Below, piece after piece: positions 1-7,634 of a stretch of DNA of 64,000 nt (position 1 is the first letter of the stretch; every line of letters starts with the position of its first letter). The notes beneath the pieces are model-generated. The model was not told where the DNA came from. It saw only the letters and a list, made by a program, of their open reading frames with translations, and searched no databases. The stretch is taken from NCBI RefSeq assembly GCF_030708075.1, contig NZ_CP117982.1:2278732-2342731 (forward strand), written 5' to 3'. The translations under genes were made by a program, and so were the position numbers. This DNA comes from Candidatus Epulonipiscium viviparus (GTDB lineage Bacteria; Bacillota; Clostridia; Lachnospirales; Cellulosilyticaceae).

Positions 1-823
1 ATTCCAAAAATCCGGCGAGACCATACATTGCCCCGGCAAGCATAAATACAAGCGTAGTAGTCCAAAAAACAGAAACACCAGAAACTTTGGCGGCCTCGGC
101 GTTACACCCAACGGCAAACATATTTTTTCCAAATACAGTCTTGTTCCAAATAAACCAAATGACAGCAGAAATTATAATAGCATAGACTAATAGCCAAGGT
201 AGGTAAAAATCTGAATCCCCAAAAACATTTCCTATTACAAAGTCGGTATACCTCTGGTCGATCCCACCAATCGGTGCCCCAGCATTAGATCCCCAAGTCG
301 CATATATTAGAGACAGCCCGTAGATGATCAATTGGGTACCGAGCGTTACAATAAAAGGATGAAGCATAAATCTAGCAGACATAAAGCCGTTGAAAAATCC
401 AATGATTCCGCCCACGATCATAACGATTATTATAACGCAAATCAATTGTCCGATAATAGAAGATGCGGGATCTTGAGGCAACCACGTGAGAGATTTATAC
501 ATCTTGGCAGCGTAATCAGGTGCCTGCAGAAGTGATGCCGAAATACAGGCTGTAAGACCAAGCATTCTACCAGCTGAGAGATCTGTCCCTGCAAGAATTA
601 CCGTCCCTGCAATACCCAGCGCCATCACCAATCTGGTGGAGCTAAGTGTGAGGATGTTAATTATCGAGCTGCCCGAAATAAATCTTGGATTATAGATCAC
701 GACGCATATAATCAATATCAGTACCAAAATATATAGAGCATTATCGAGTAATGTGTCTGCAATAAATTTTTTCTTATCAGCATCAGATAAGTTTTTATAT
801 GTTGCTATTTGCGTTTTAAACAT
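1..823 (-). CDS. mglC: Galactose/methylgalactoside-type ABC permease (MglC-like), 3' end outside window
   Basis: Inner-membrane permease of a carbohydrate ABC importer of the MglC/RbsC family; 274 codons are visible and the C-terminus lies beyond base 1. I translated it directly. It starts MFKTQIATYKNLSDADKK, has repeated hydrophobic segments, and carries family signatures such as AGTDLSAGRMLGL and HPFIVTLGTQL. The second permease in this window (22692-23735) shares these almost word for word, so the two are paralogues. The ATG at 823-821 follows AAGAAAGGA at normal spacing. It lies 86 bp downstream of the binding-protein gene on the same strand, where the family normally has the ATPase gene mglA; nothing coding is left in that gap. 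An ATPase gene could still follow beyond the window. Confidence 0.9.
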   Translation of the reverse strand, partial: MFKTQIATYKNLSDADKKKFIADTLLDNALYILVLILIICVVIYNPRFISGSSIINILTLSSTRLVMALGIAGTVILAGTDLSAGRMLGLTACISASLLQAPDYAAKMYKSLTWLPQDPASSIIGQLICVIIIVMIVGGIIGFFNGFMSARFMLHPFIVTLGTQLIIYGLSLIYATWGSNAGAPIGGIDQRYTDFVIGNVFGDSDFYLPWLLVYAIIISAVIWFIWNKTVFGKNMFAVGCNAEAAKVSGVSVFWTTTLVFMLAGAMYGLAGFLE

Positions 824-909
824 AAGATTATTCCTTTCTTAAACATATTTGGTGGTGAAATCTTGGGAGCCGTTTTCGATCATATCTACTAATAAGAGGA
901 TTGCTTAGT

Positions 910-1947
910 TTAGTCTAAAATATTTGCTGGATATGGTGTATATGGGAAGAACAAATTTTTAGAATTTGGTTCAAATGTATAATTGGTTCCAGCGAGCGGC
1001 TCTTTACCGTTCATAATATTGAATGCCAATGTGGATACGTAGGTGGCAATAGTGTTTGGATCCTGTCCAGCAGAAGCGAGCATCTGACCTGCGTCGATAT
1101 AGGTTTGTGCCTCTGCAGTTGCGTCAACACCAATAATTGGAATTGCCTTTGATGCATCATTGTTCCAGCCCACTGCCTGAAGCGATTTCATGGCTCCTAT
1201 TGCAATTCCGTCGTTGTTGCAAAACACAAGTTCGACTCCCGATTTGTCGGTAACAGGATTTGCGGCAAGGAAAGTGTCCATCGCATCTTTGCCTTTGTTT
1301 GTAGACCAGTCGTCTGCTAGAAAGTCGGTTCCCAATTGTACAATATTTGGCTTACCGGCCGCAGTAAAAAGTTCATTGGTTCGGGTAACGCTAGCTTCGG
1401 TTCTGCCATTTGCCTCTGGATGTGAAAGATCGGAGCGAATCATAACATACTCGATTGTACCATTGCCGTTTTTATCATATTTGTCATAATCTTTGAGAAT
1501 AGTTGTCGCAGCGATTTCGCCTTGCATTAATCCGCCACCGCGTGAATCAGAACCAACGAACCAGCAGTTTTGATATGAGTCTATTGCATCTTTGTGTGGT
1601 TGCTGATTATAAAATAAAATTGGTATGTCGGCGTTTTTGGCTTTGTTAACAACGGTTTGGCTAGACGAAATGTCGGCCATTCCTACAACTAAAATTGTTG
1701 CCCCTTTTTGAATGGCATTGTCAATTTGATCGTTCTGTACATTTTGCTTTCCTTCGCTATCGTTAAAGTTATATGCTACTCCCGAAGTTTCGTATAGATC
1801 ACCAATTGCGTTCATAACGGCATTTTGTTGTGGATCAGAGAAATTGTAAACGAAGTGTTCTAGCATCGGGCCGCCTGCTGCTGAACAGCCAACGAAACTT
1901 GCTGCTACAATAGTTGTTAGTGCGAGAAGAAATTTTGATTTTTTCAT
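910..1947 (-). CDS. mglB: Galactose/glucose-type ABC substrate-binding lipoprotein (MglB-like)
   Basis: Extracytoplasmic sugar-binding lipoprotein, 345 aa. The N-terminus is a type II signal peptide with lipobox around residues 18-22 (FVGCS), so Cys21 should be lipidated. The periplasmic-binding-protein type I fold is indicated by the MglB-like layout, including an EF-hand-like calcium loop near residues 155-163 (DKNGNGTIE) followed by YVMIRSD, and by a C-terminal GIAIGAMKSLQ / PIIGVDATAEA segment typical of galactose/glucose binders. The second MglB-like protein in the window (20046-21116) has the same features. An AGGAGG site precedes the ATG. It is the first gene of a minus-strand unit continuing into the permease at 1-823. 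Substrate (galactose, glucose or a methylgalactoside) is inferred from family only. Confidence 0.9.
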   Translation of the reverse strand: MKKSKFLLALTTIVAASFVGCSAAGGPMLEHFVYNFSDPQQNAVMNAIGDLYETSGVAYNFNDSEGKQNVQNDQIDNAIQKGATILVVGMADISSSQTVVNKAKNADIPILFYNQQPHKDAIDSYQNCWFVGSDSRGGGLMQGEIAATTILKDYDKYDKNGNGTIEYVMIRSDLSHPEANGRTEASVTRTNELFTAAGKPNIVQLGTDFLADDWSTNKGKDAMDTFLAANPVTDKSGVELVFCNNDGIAIGAMKSLQAVGWNNDASKAIPIIGVDATAEAQTYIDAGQMLASAGQDPNTIATYVSTLAFNIMNGKEPLAGTNYTFEPNSKNLFFPYTPYPANILD

Positions 1948-1985
1948 AATAAACCCTCCTGAAATATGTAATGATTTGTTAATAT

Positions 1986-2014
1986 AGTATATTATAATGA
2001 TCCCACAAATGCAA
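1986..2014 (-). promoter_or_regulatory. Predicted promoter of the minus-strand mglB
   Basis: Reading the minus strand, TTGCAT (2014-2009) and TATACT (1991-1986) are separated by exactly 17 bp, about 40 bp upstream of the mglB start. This matches the promoter pattern seen repeatedly elsewhere in the window. Confidence 0.6.
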
Positions 2015-2038
2015 TGATTTGACGGTAAATTTCAAATA

Positions 2039-2052
2039 TTACCACATGGTAA
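2039..2052. promoter_or_regulatory. Palindrome between divergent sugar-transport and thiamine promoters
   Basis: TTACCA-CA-TGGTAA has perfect 6-bp arms. It sits just upstream of the minus-strand mglB -35 and just upstream of the thiamine -35 at 2061. It is a candidate operator for a regulator of the sugar importer; no regulator gene adjoins it. Confidence 0.4.
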
Positions 2053-2060
2053 ATACAGCC

Positions 2061-2089
2061 TTGAAAATTTATGTATGATTCAGTAAAAT
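2061..2089 (+). promoter_or_regulatory. Predicted promoter of the thiM-thiED-tenA operon
   Basis: TTGAAA (2061-2066), 17 bp, TAAAAT (2084-2089). The predicted start near 2096 places the TPP riboswitch at the very 5' end of the transcript. Confidence 0.65.
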
Positions 2090-2104
2090 AAATTTTGATA
2101 ATAA

Positions 2105-2197
2105 TAAAAGCTGGGGGTGCCAAATAAGTGGCTGAGAGATACCCTTAATACTTGAACTGGATAATGCCAGCGTAAGGAAGCGAAGAATGATCCTTAC
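2105..2197 (+). ncRNA. TPP (thi-box) riboswitch upstream of thiM
   Basis: The aptamer core shows the diagnostic elements in order: GGGGTGCC (about 2114-2121), GGCTGAGAGATACCC (about 2130-2144) and CTTGAACTGGATAATGCCAGCG (given here by position, about 2151-2172), then GTAAGGAAGC. A 7-bp stem, GTAAGGA (2172-2178) with TCCTTAC (2191-2197), would use the 3' end of the aptamer and is a possible expression-platform helix. No U-tract terminator follows, so control may act at translation initiation of thiM. Confidence 0.95.
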
Positions 2198-2242
2198 AAA
2201 GTATAGTTTTTCTATTATACAATAATGAGTGAGGTGTGTAAG

Positions 2243-3067
2243 ATGATAAAAGCCATGATGCAAAAGGTAAAAGCAAAGAATCCTCTGATTCATAATATTA
2301 CAAACTACGTAACAGTAAACGACTGCGCAAATGTATTGTTGGCCTGCGGGGCGTCACCAATTATGGCAGATGATGAACGTGAAGTACAAGAGATCACAGC
2401 CTTATGCGGGGGACTGACTATAAATATGGGAACACTAAATTTGCGAGTTGCTAAATCTATGTATATTGCAGGGGTAATGTCAAATAAGATGGCGCATCCT
2501 GTGGTACTAGATCCTGTAGGAGTTGGTGCATCAAAATGGAGAATTGAAAGGGCGCAAGAGTTTTTGCGACAGATCAAATTTAGTGTGATTCGTGGAAATA
2601 TTTCAGAAATTAAGAGTCTAGCAAAGGGTACTCAAACAACTACAGGTGTTGATGCCAATATAGCGGATGAAGTAACGGAAGAGAATATAGAAGATGTAGT
2701 AGAGTTTGCTCAACAATTTGCTCAGAAAACGCAAGCCATAATTGTGATTACAGGAAAGATCGATATAATATGCGGCATGGAGACTGTGTATATCGTTAGG
2801 AATGGAAACGCGATGATGAGTAAAGTTTCAGGAACAGGATGCATGCTTACTACGATGATTACTGCATATGTAACTGCGAACCCGGACAACAGGCTGTTAG
2901 CAACGACTGCAGCAGTGGCGCTGATGGGCCTTGCGGGAGAAAGAGCTTTCGATAGACTGGCAGCAAATCAGGGAAATACCAGCTACCGAGATTTGATAAT
3001 GGATGAAATATATACTATGACAGGTGAAACTTTAGAAGCGGGAGCAAAATATGAAATGTTCAAATAG
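2243..3067 (+). CDS. thiM: Hydroxyethylthiazole kinase
   Basis: Phosphorylates 4-methyl-5-(2-hydroxyethyl)thiazole with ATP for thiamine salvage. ThiM signatures are NPLIHNITNYVTVN near the N-terminus, LLACGASPIMADD, VVLDPVGVGASKWR, VIRGNISEI, and the C-terminal anion-hole/catalytic motif KVSGTGCMLTT. The length (274 aa) is normal for the family. I chose ATG 2243 because GAGG at 2231-2234 sits 8 bp upstream; the earlier in-frame ATG at 2225 has no such site. First gene of the riboswitch-controlled operon; its 3' end overlaps the next gene by 17 bp, suggesting translational coupling. Confidence 0.95.
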   Translation: MIKAMMQKVKAKNPLIHNITNYVTVNDCANVLLACGASPIMADDEREVQEITALCGGLTINMGTLNLRVAKSMYIAGVMSNKMAHPVVLDPVGVGASKWRIERAQEFLRQIKFSVIRGNISEIKSLAKGTQTTTGVDANIADEVTEENIEDVVEFAQQFAQKTQAIIVITGKIDIICGMETVYIVRNGNAMMSKVSGTGCMLTTMITAYVTANPDNRLLATTAAVALMGLAGERAFDRLAANQGNTSYRDLIMDEIYTMTGETLEAGAKYEMFK

Positions 3068-4484
3068 GGTGATGCGTCTATATGCGGTAACAGATAGAGC
3101 TTGGACAGATAAAGCGACGTTGCCTATTCAGGTAAAGCAGGCATTAGAGGGAGGAATTACTTGCTTACAATTGCGAGATAAAAATCACATTAATAAGGAA
3201 GAAACTCTGGAGATAAAAAATCTTTGCGCTAAATATGGTGTTCCATTTATTATAAACGACGATATCGCGGCGGCAATGAAATATGATGCGGATGGCATTC
3301 ATGTGGGGCAAGATGACATGGCAGCAGCAGATGTACGAAAGAGAATTGGTGAAGAAAAAATTTTGGGGGTAACTGTTCATAATGTAACGCAAGCAATAAA
3401 GGCCGAAAAAGATGGTGCTGACTATCTCGGCGTTGGCGCAGTATTCAAAACTGATACGAAAACCGATGCGGTGACAATAGGTATTGCAGAAGTGGCGGCC
3501 ATTGTATCGGCAGTGAATATTCCTGTCGTTGCAATTGGCGGAATTAATGTAGAGAACATCAAGCAACTGAAAAGAGCAAACGTCGACGGTGTTGCAGTAG
3601 TATCGGCAATATTTGGAAGCGATGACATATCGGCAACTTGTGCGAAACTGCTTGCTGAATCAGAGAAAATTGCTCGAATGGCAACAGCTCTCACTATTGC
3701 AGGATCAGATTGTAGCGGAGGAGCTGGTATTCAGGCAGATCTCAAAACTTTTGTTGCCAACAAAGTTTATGGAATGAGCGTAATTACAGCATTGACGGCG
3801 CAAAACACGATGGGAGTTTCGGGAATTTTTGATGTAAGCGCAGAGTTTGTAGCAAGTCAGATAGATAGCGTATTTGTGGATATCTACCCCAATGCTATAA
3901 AAATTGGAATGGTATCGAATATTCAGATCGTGGACGCTATTGTCGCCAAAATTAAGCAATACAAACCGAAAAATATAGTGATTGATCCTGTAATGGTATC
4001 GACAAGTGGGCACAAATTATTATCTGATGGGGCAGAAGTTGTGGTGATTGAAAAGCTGTTGCCATGCGCTACGGTTATTACACCAAATATCCCCGAGGCA
4101 GAAATATTGTGGAATAACAAATCCATCAACACAGAAGAAGACATGATGGAGGCCGCTGAGTATATTGCGGAAAAAGTTGGTGTTGCTGTATTAGTAAAAG
4201 GAGGACATCTGGTAAACGAAGCAATGGATTTTTTATTTGCAGATGGGGTGGGCACCTGGTATACAGCAGATAGGGTAGAGACAGCCAATACGCATGGAAC
4301 CGGATGTACGCTCTCTTCCGCCATTGCAGCGAATTTGGCAAAGGGATATAGCTTGGAAGCCAGTATTACAAATGCCAAAAAATATTTAACCGGAGCGCTA
4401 AAGGCAAATTTAGATTTAGGGCATGGGAGCGGTCCGCTAGATCACGCATATATGATAGGAGAACATTGTGAAATTAACAGATAG
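3051..4484 (+). CDS. thiED: Fused thiamine-phosphate synthase / HMP(-P) kinase (ThiE-ThiD)
   Basis: Bifunctional 477-aa protein. Residues about 1-208 are ThiE, which joins HMP-PP and thiazole phosphate to thiamine phosphate: LYAVTDRAW, CLQLRDKN, HVGQDDM, GVGAVFKTDTKTDA and VAIGGIN are family motifs. Residues about 210-477 are ThiD, the hydroxymethylpyrimidine (phosphate) kinase: TIAGSDCSGGAGIQADLKT, DPVMVSTSGHKLL and NTHGTGCTLSSAIAANLAKG. The domain order E-then-D is consistent with a true fusion, with no frame change. The start at 3051 has GGGAG 8 bp upstream. With ThiM and TenA it provides salvage of both thiamine moieties. ThiC and ThiG are not in the window. Confidence 0.93.
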   Translation: MKCSNRVMRLYAVTDRAWTDKATLPIQVKQALEGGITCLQLRDKNHINKEETLEIKNLCAKYGVPFIINDDIAAAMKYDADGIHVGQDDMAAADVRKRIGEEKILGVTVHNVTQAIKAEKDGADYLGVGAVFKTDTKTDAVTIGIAEVAAIVSAVNIPVVAIGGINVENIKQLKRANVDGVAVVSAIFGSDDISATCAKLLAESEKIARMATALTIAGSDCSGGAGIQADLKTFVANKVYGMSVITALTAQNTMGVSGIFDVSAEFVASQIDSVFVDIYPNAIKIGMVSNIQIVDAIVAKIKQYKPKNIVIDPVMVSTSGHKLLSDGAEVVVIEKLLPCATVITPNIPEAEILWNNKSINTEEDMMEAAEYIAEKVGVAVLVKGGHLVNEAMDFLFADGVGTWYTADRVETANTHGTGCTLSSAIAANLAKGYSLEASITNAKKYLTGALKANLDLGHGSGPLDHAYMIGEHCEINR

Positions 4485-5112
4485 ATTATTTGAGAAGGTG
4501 CAGCAGATATGGGAAAGTTATAATCAGCATGAGTTTGTTCGAGGTATAGCAAACGGAACATTAGAAAAATCTAAATTTAGGTTTTATCTGATTCAGGATT
4601 ATTTGTATTTATTAGATTACGCAAAGGTGTTTGCCTATGGAGTAATAAAATCTAAGTCCGAGAAGAATATGAAGTTCTTTGCCGATTGTATTCAGGGAGT
4701 AATATCAAGCGAAACAGATATCCACAAAAACTATATGAAAATATTAGATATCAGAGAAGATGAGCTTACTAAACCAACGCTAACAACGACAAGCTATACC
4801 AAATATATGATAGGTGTCGCTGCAACAGAAGGAGCTGCAGAGATTGCAGTAGCAGTGCTTGCCTGTTCGTGGAGTTATTTATTCATAGCGCGTAATATTG
4901 TTGCCGAACAAGGAAATTCGGATTTTTATGCCGAGTGGGTTAATGGCTACGCAAGCGATGAATATGCGGAGGCAAACGATGTGATAATAGATTTAGTCAA
5001 TAATCTTTGTGTGGATTATACCGAAGAACAAATTTTAAATTTAGAAGACATCTTAGTTAATTGTAGTAAATATGAATACATGTTTTGGGATATGGCCTGG
5101 AATATGCGATAA
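4468..5112 (+). CDS. tenA: TenA-family aminopyrimidine aminohydrolase / thiaminase II
   Basis: Hydrolyses amino-HMP (a thiamine breakdown product) to HMP for salvage. It is a 214-aa all-helical TenA protein. By eye the catalytic set is present: Asp44 in LIQDY, the nucleophile Cys133 in LACSWSY, Tyr110/113 and Glu203 near the C-terminus. Start is GTG 4468 with AGGAG upstream; the gene overlaps thiED by 17 bp, so the three genes form a coupled operon. A terminator follows immediately. Confidence 0.92.
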   Translation: MKLTDRLFEKVQQIWESYNQHEFVRGIANGTLEKSKFRFYLIQDYLYLLDYAKVFAYGVIKSKSEKNMKFFADCIQGVISSETDIHKNYMKILDIREDELTKPTLTTTSYTKYMIGVAATEGAAEIAVAVLACSWSYLFIARNIVAEQGNSDFYAEWVNGYASDEYAEANDVIIDLVNNLCVDYTEEQILNLEDILVNCSKYEYMFWDMAWNMR

Positions 5113-5124
5113 AATTTTTTTTGA

Positions 5125-5155
5125 GAGCTGGTGCGTTATAGACCAGTTCTTTTTT
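5125..5155 (+). terminator. Intrinsic terminator after tenA
   Basis: GAGCTGGT / ACCAGTTC stem (one G-U pair), 9-nt loop, then a T6 run. It ends the thi operon directly before a new promoter. Confidence 0.8.
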
Positions 5156-5156
5156 G

Positions 5157-5185
5157 TTGACATTTAAATGGATAAAAGGTATTAT
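5157..5185 (+). promoter_or_regulatory. Consensus promoter of the orphan permease pair
   Basis: TTGACA (5157-5162), exactly 17 bp, TATTAT (5180-5185). The -35 begins inside the T-run of the preceding terminator. The start site near 5192 excludes an upstream in-frame ATG at 5168 as the translation start of the next gene. Confidence 0.8.
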
Positions 5186-5212
5186 GAAATAAATGTCAGA
5201 AAGGATGATGTA

Positions 5213-5986
5213 ATGAAAAAATTAATCTTAAGAACATTTTTAAGCACATTGACTATCGTAATATTTTTGATGCTATGGCAAGCGGCGGTGGTCAATGAAT
5301 TTGTTCCAACTAATAAAATCGTTTCTCCAGAAGAAGTATTTGATGCATTTCGAATGAAAATAAAGAACCCGGCTCCGGATGGCGCAACGGTCCAAGCGCA
5401 TCTAGGCCAAAGTCTAAAAATTTTATTACTCGGATGGTTGGCGGGTTCGTTAGTTGGAGCAATATTGGGGCTATTGATGGGATGGTATAAAATAATCGAT
5501 TACATAATACAGCCGATTTTTGAATTATATAGAATGATTCCTGCAGTTGCCTGGATTCCGATAGTAAGTTTGTGGGCAGGAACGGGAGATAAAGCTAAGC
5601 TAGCGGTAATATTTTTTACTTCACTTATCCCAGTTATTGCATATGCCAGAACCGGTATAATCAGAACGTCAAAAACTTTACTTTCTTTGGCCACAATGTA
5701 TGGAGCTAGTGATTTTGAAAAATTTACTAAAGTAGCTATCCCAATTGCAATACCAGAAGTGCTTACTGGCATAAAAATAGCGCTTGTAAAAGTCTGTATT
5801 ACACTGGCTGTTGTAGAATTTTTGATGTCTAATTCAGGAATAGGTTACATGATTAATATGGGACGACGATATCAAAGAATCGATATTATTATTTTGGGAA
5901 TGGTTGTTATGGGAATAACGGCTAAAATATTTATATCTACAATAGAAGGATTAGAAAAAGGGGTATTAACGATTAGTAGAAAGTAG
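5213..5986 (+). CDS. NitT/TauT-type ABC permease, first of an orphan pair
   Basis: Integral membrane permease (257 aa, about six hydrophobic segments) of the SsuC/TauC/ThiX family. The cytoplasmic coupling (EAA-like) loop is visible in YGASDFEKFTKVAIPIAIP followed by GIKIAL. It is clearly paralogous to the permease at 13611-14402: both have APDGAT and GLLMGWYK in the same places. Start ATG 5213 has AAAGGA upstream and lies downstream of the predicted transcription start. Neither an ATPase nor a binding protein is adjacent. Substrate is unknown. Position behind tenA suggests a thiamine precursor (ThiX-like role), but this is inference. Confidence 0.85.
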   Translation: MKKLILRTFLSTLTIVIFLMLWQAAVVNEFVPTNKIVSPEEVFDAFRMKIKNPAPDGATVQAHLGQSLKILLLGWLAGSLVGAILGLLMGWYKIIDYIIQPIFELYRMIPAVAWIPIVSLWAGTGDKAKLAVIFFTSLIPVIAYARTGIIRTSKTLLSLATMYGASDFEKFTKVAIPIAIPEVLTGIKIALVKVCITLAVVEFLMSNSGIGYMINMGRRYQRIDIIILGMVVMGITAKIFISTIEGLEKGVLTISRK

Positions 5987-5992
5987 GTAAAT

Positions 5993-6733
5993 ATGGAAAA
6001 GGTAAAAAAAATTATATATGCTATAATATCTGTGACAATATTGATAATAATATGGACAATGGCAGCTAAAAATCAGGAGTTACTTCCTTCACCAAAGGAA
6101 GTTTTTGCAGAAGTAGCTATATTTATGTATGTTCCAATTTCTGGATATACATTGATAGGGCATATTTTGGTAAGTTTATTTCGGTTGGCTTTTGCCTTGA
6201 TGGTCTCTAGTGTAATTGGAATTTTTGTAGGTATTATGATGGCTCTAAATTTCTATATTGACTGTACAATTGGAACGTTAATAAAATTCATAACATTAGT
6301 TCCCGCAATTGCTTGGATGCCCATAATGATTATGTGGAATGGCATAGGAGAAAGTTCTATAATTATAATTATCATACTCGGGATTATATCGCCTATAATA
6401 ATAAATACATATTTAGGATTTTATAAAATTGATAAAAAGTTTTTAGTGATAGTTAAGACCTTAAATGCAACCAAAAAACAAGTTTTTACAAAAATTTTGA
6501 TCCCAATAGCGGCGCCAAAAGTGGTTAATGGACTAAAGAACGCTTTAGAAATAGGCTGGATTATTTTGATTGCAGTAGAAATGCTGATGGCTGATGAAGG
6601 AATGGGATTTATATTAACTCGAGGTATGGATTATTTTGATATACCTCTTATATTTGTGGGGATGATTTCGATCGGTGTTGTTAAGTCGATTATATCTTTG
6701 TTAATTGCAATCGTGGAAGAAAACTATAATTGA
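5993..6733 (+). CDS. NitT/TauT-type ABC permease, second of an orphan pair
   Basis: 246-aa membrane permease, 6 bp downstream of its partner, so the two probably form a heterodimeric channel. Family features: LPSPKEVF near the N-terminus, PAIAWMPIMIMWNGIGE, and a coupling loop NATKKQVFTKILIPIAAP. It resembles the permease at 14404-15162 (shared PSP, SGY, GHI, IAW.PI..MW.GIGE patterns). This suggests an ancestral duplication of a whole permease pair. It is markedly richer in AT and Ile/Met than its paralogue. Confidence 0.85.
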   Translation: MEKVKKIIYAIISVTILIIIWTMAAKNQELLPSPKEVFAEVAIFMYVPISGYTLIGHILVSLFRLAFALMVSSVIGIFVGIMMALNFYIDCTIGTLIKFITLVPAIAWMPIMIMWNGIGESSIIIIIILGIISPIIINTYLGFYKIDKKFLVIVKTLNATKKQVFTKILIPIAAPKVVNGLKNALEIGWIILIAVEMLMADEGMGFILTRGMDYFDIPLIFVGMISIGVVKSIISLLIAIVEENYN

Positions 6734-6739
6734 AAATTA

Positions 6740-6768
6740 TTGACTTTTTATGCCAAACTATATATCAT
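6740..6768 (+). promoter_or_regulatory. Predicted promoter of the SDR-transketolase genes
   Basis: TTGACT (6740-6745), 17 bp, TATCAT (6763-6768), about 60 bp ahead of the SDR gene. Confidence 0.55.
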
Positions 6769-6827
6769 ATAATTTATGAATGCAGCGTTAAGTAACATTC
6801 TGATAATTTTTAGAAAGAGGTGTGTCG

Positions 6828-7622
6828 ATGAAAGTAAAAGAAGGGAAAATTGCACTTGTCACAGGTGGCTCGAGAGGAATAGGCAAAGCAATCTCACAGC
6901 GATTAGCCGAGGACGGGGCAACTGTCATTATAGCAGATATCTTGTATGAGGCAGCGGTAGAAACTTGCAATGAGCTTAACGCATTAAATTTAAAAACGGT
7001 GCCGTATCAAGTGGATTTATCTAGCTCAGATGATATCGCCAATATGTTTAAATATATTAAGGAAACATACCACACGATTGATATACTAGTGAACAATGCC
7101 GCTATTCAAATTAGAGGAGCTTCTGTAAACTTTTTGGAAGAAAACTGGGATAAAGTTTGCGATATCAATCTAAAATCTCAATGGCTAACCTGTCAAGCTG
7201 CGGCCAAAATTATGTTAAAAAATGGATACGGCAAAATTGTGAGTATAGCCTCTGGAACTGCTTGTCGTGCGCAATCGCAACGAGCTCCATATACAATCAC
7301 AAAGTCGGCAGTAGAAGGGCTGGCGCGTGCACTGGGCAATGAGTGGGCAAGATATGGCATCAATGTAAATTGCGTATCACCAGGATGGACACTCACACAA
7401 ATGGTTCAAGATGGCATAGACAAAGGACTTGTAAAGCCCGACGAAATTTTGCCTATGGTACCTCTAGGAAGATTTATGGATCCCGCCGAAGTGGCCAATG
7501 CGGTAAATTTTTTAGCATCTGATGAAGCATCAGGAATCGTAGGTCAAACGCTATATTGCGATGGTGGCGGAAGCATTCGTTGTAATAATGAACCATACTT
7601 TCCATTGGAAATCGAAGAATAG
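6828..7622 (+). CDS. Short-chain dehydrogenase/reductase (classical SDR)
   Basis: NAD(P)-dependent oxidoreductase of 264 aa. The cofactor loop is TGGSRGIG near residues 11-18, followed by NNAA around residue 90. The catalytic site is Ser in SIASG plus YTITK (YxxxK). An acidic residue after the second beta strand (ADILYE) suggests NAD(H) preference. ATG 6828 was chosen over GTG 6822 because AAAGAGG (6814-6820) is 7 bp from it. The gene is 12 bp upstream of a split transketolase, so it probably oxidises or reduces a sugar or polyol feeding that enzyme. Closest functional classes by look are gluconate 5-dehydrogenase/2-deoxygluconate dehydrogenase, but the substrate is not determinable. Confidence 0.9.
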   Translation: MKVKEGKIALVTGGSRGIGKAISQRLAEDGATVIIADILYEAAVETCNELNALNLKTVPYQVDLSSSDDIANMFKYIKETYHTIDILVNNAAIQIRGASVNFLEENWDKVCDINLKSQWLTCQAAAKIMLKNGYGKIVSIASGTACRAQSQRAPYTITKSAVEGLARALGNEWARYGINVNCVSPGWTLTQMVQDGIDKGLVKPDEILPMVPLGRFMDPAEVANAVNFLASDEASGIVGQTLYCDGGGSIRCNNEPYFPLEIEE

Positions 7623-7634
7623 GAGGATATAGAA

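Noticed and set aside
332..535. Small plus-strand open frame
   Set aside because: It lies antisense inside the MglC-like permease gene, which has clear family similarity.
5168..5212. Upstream start for the first orphan permease (ATG 5168)
   Set aside because: It overlaps the promoter spacer and precedes the predicted transcription start; ATG 5213 has a proper ribosome binding site.
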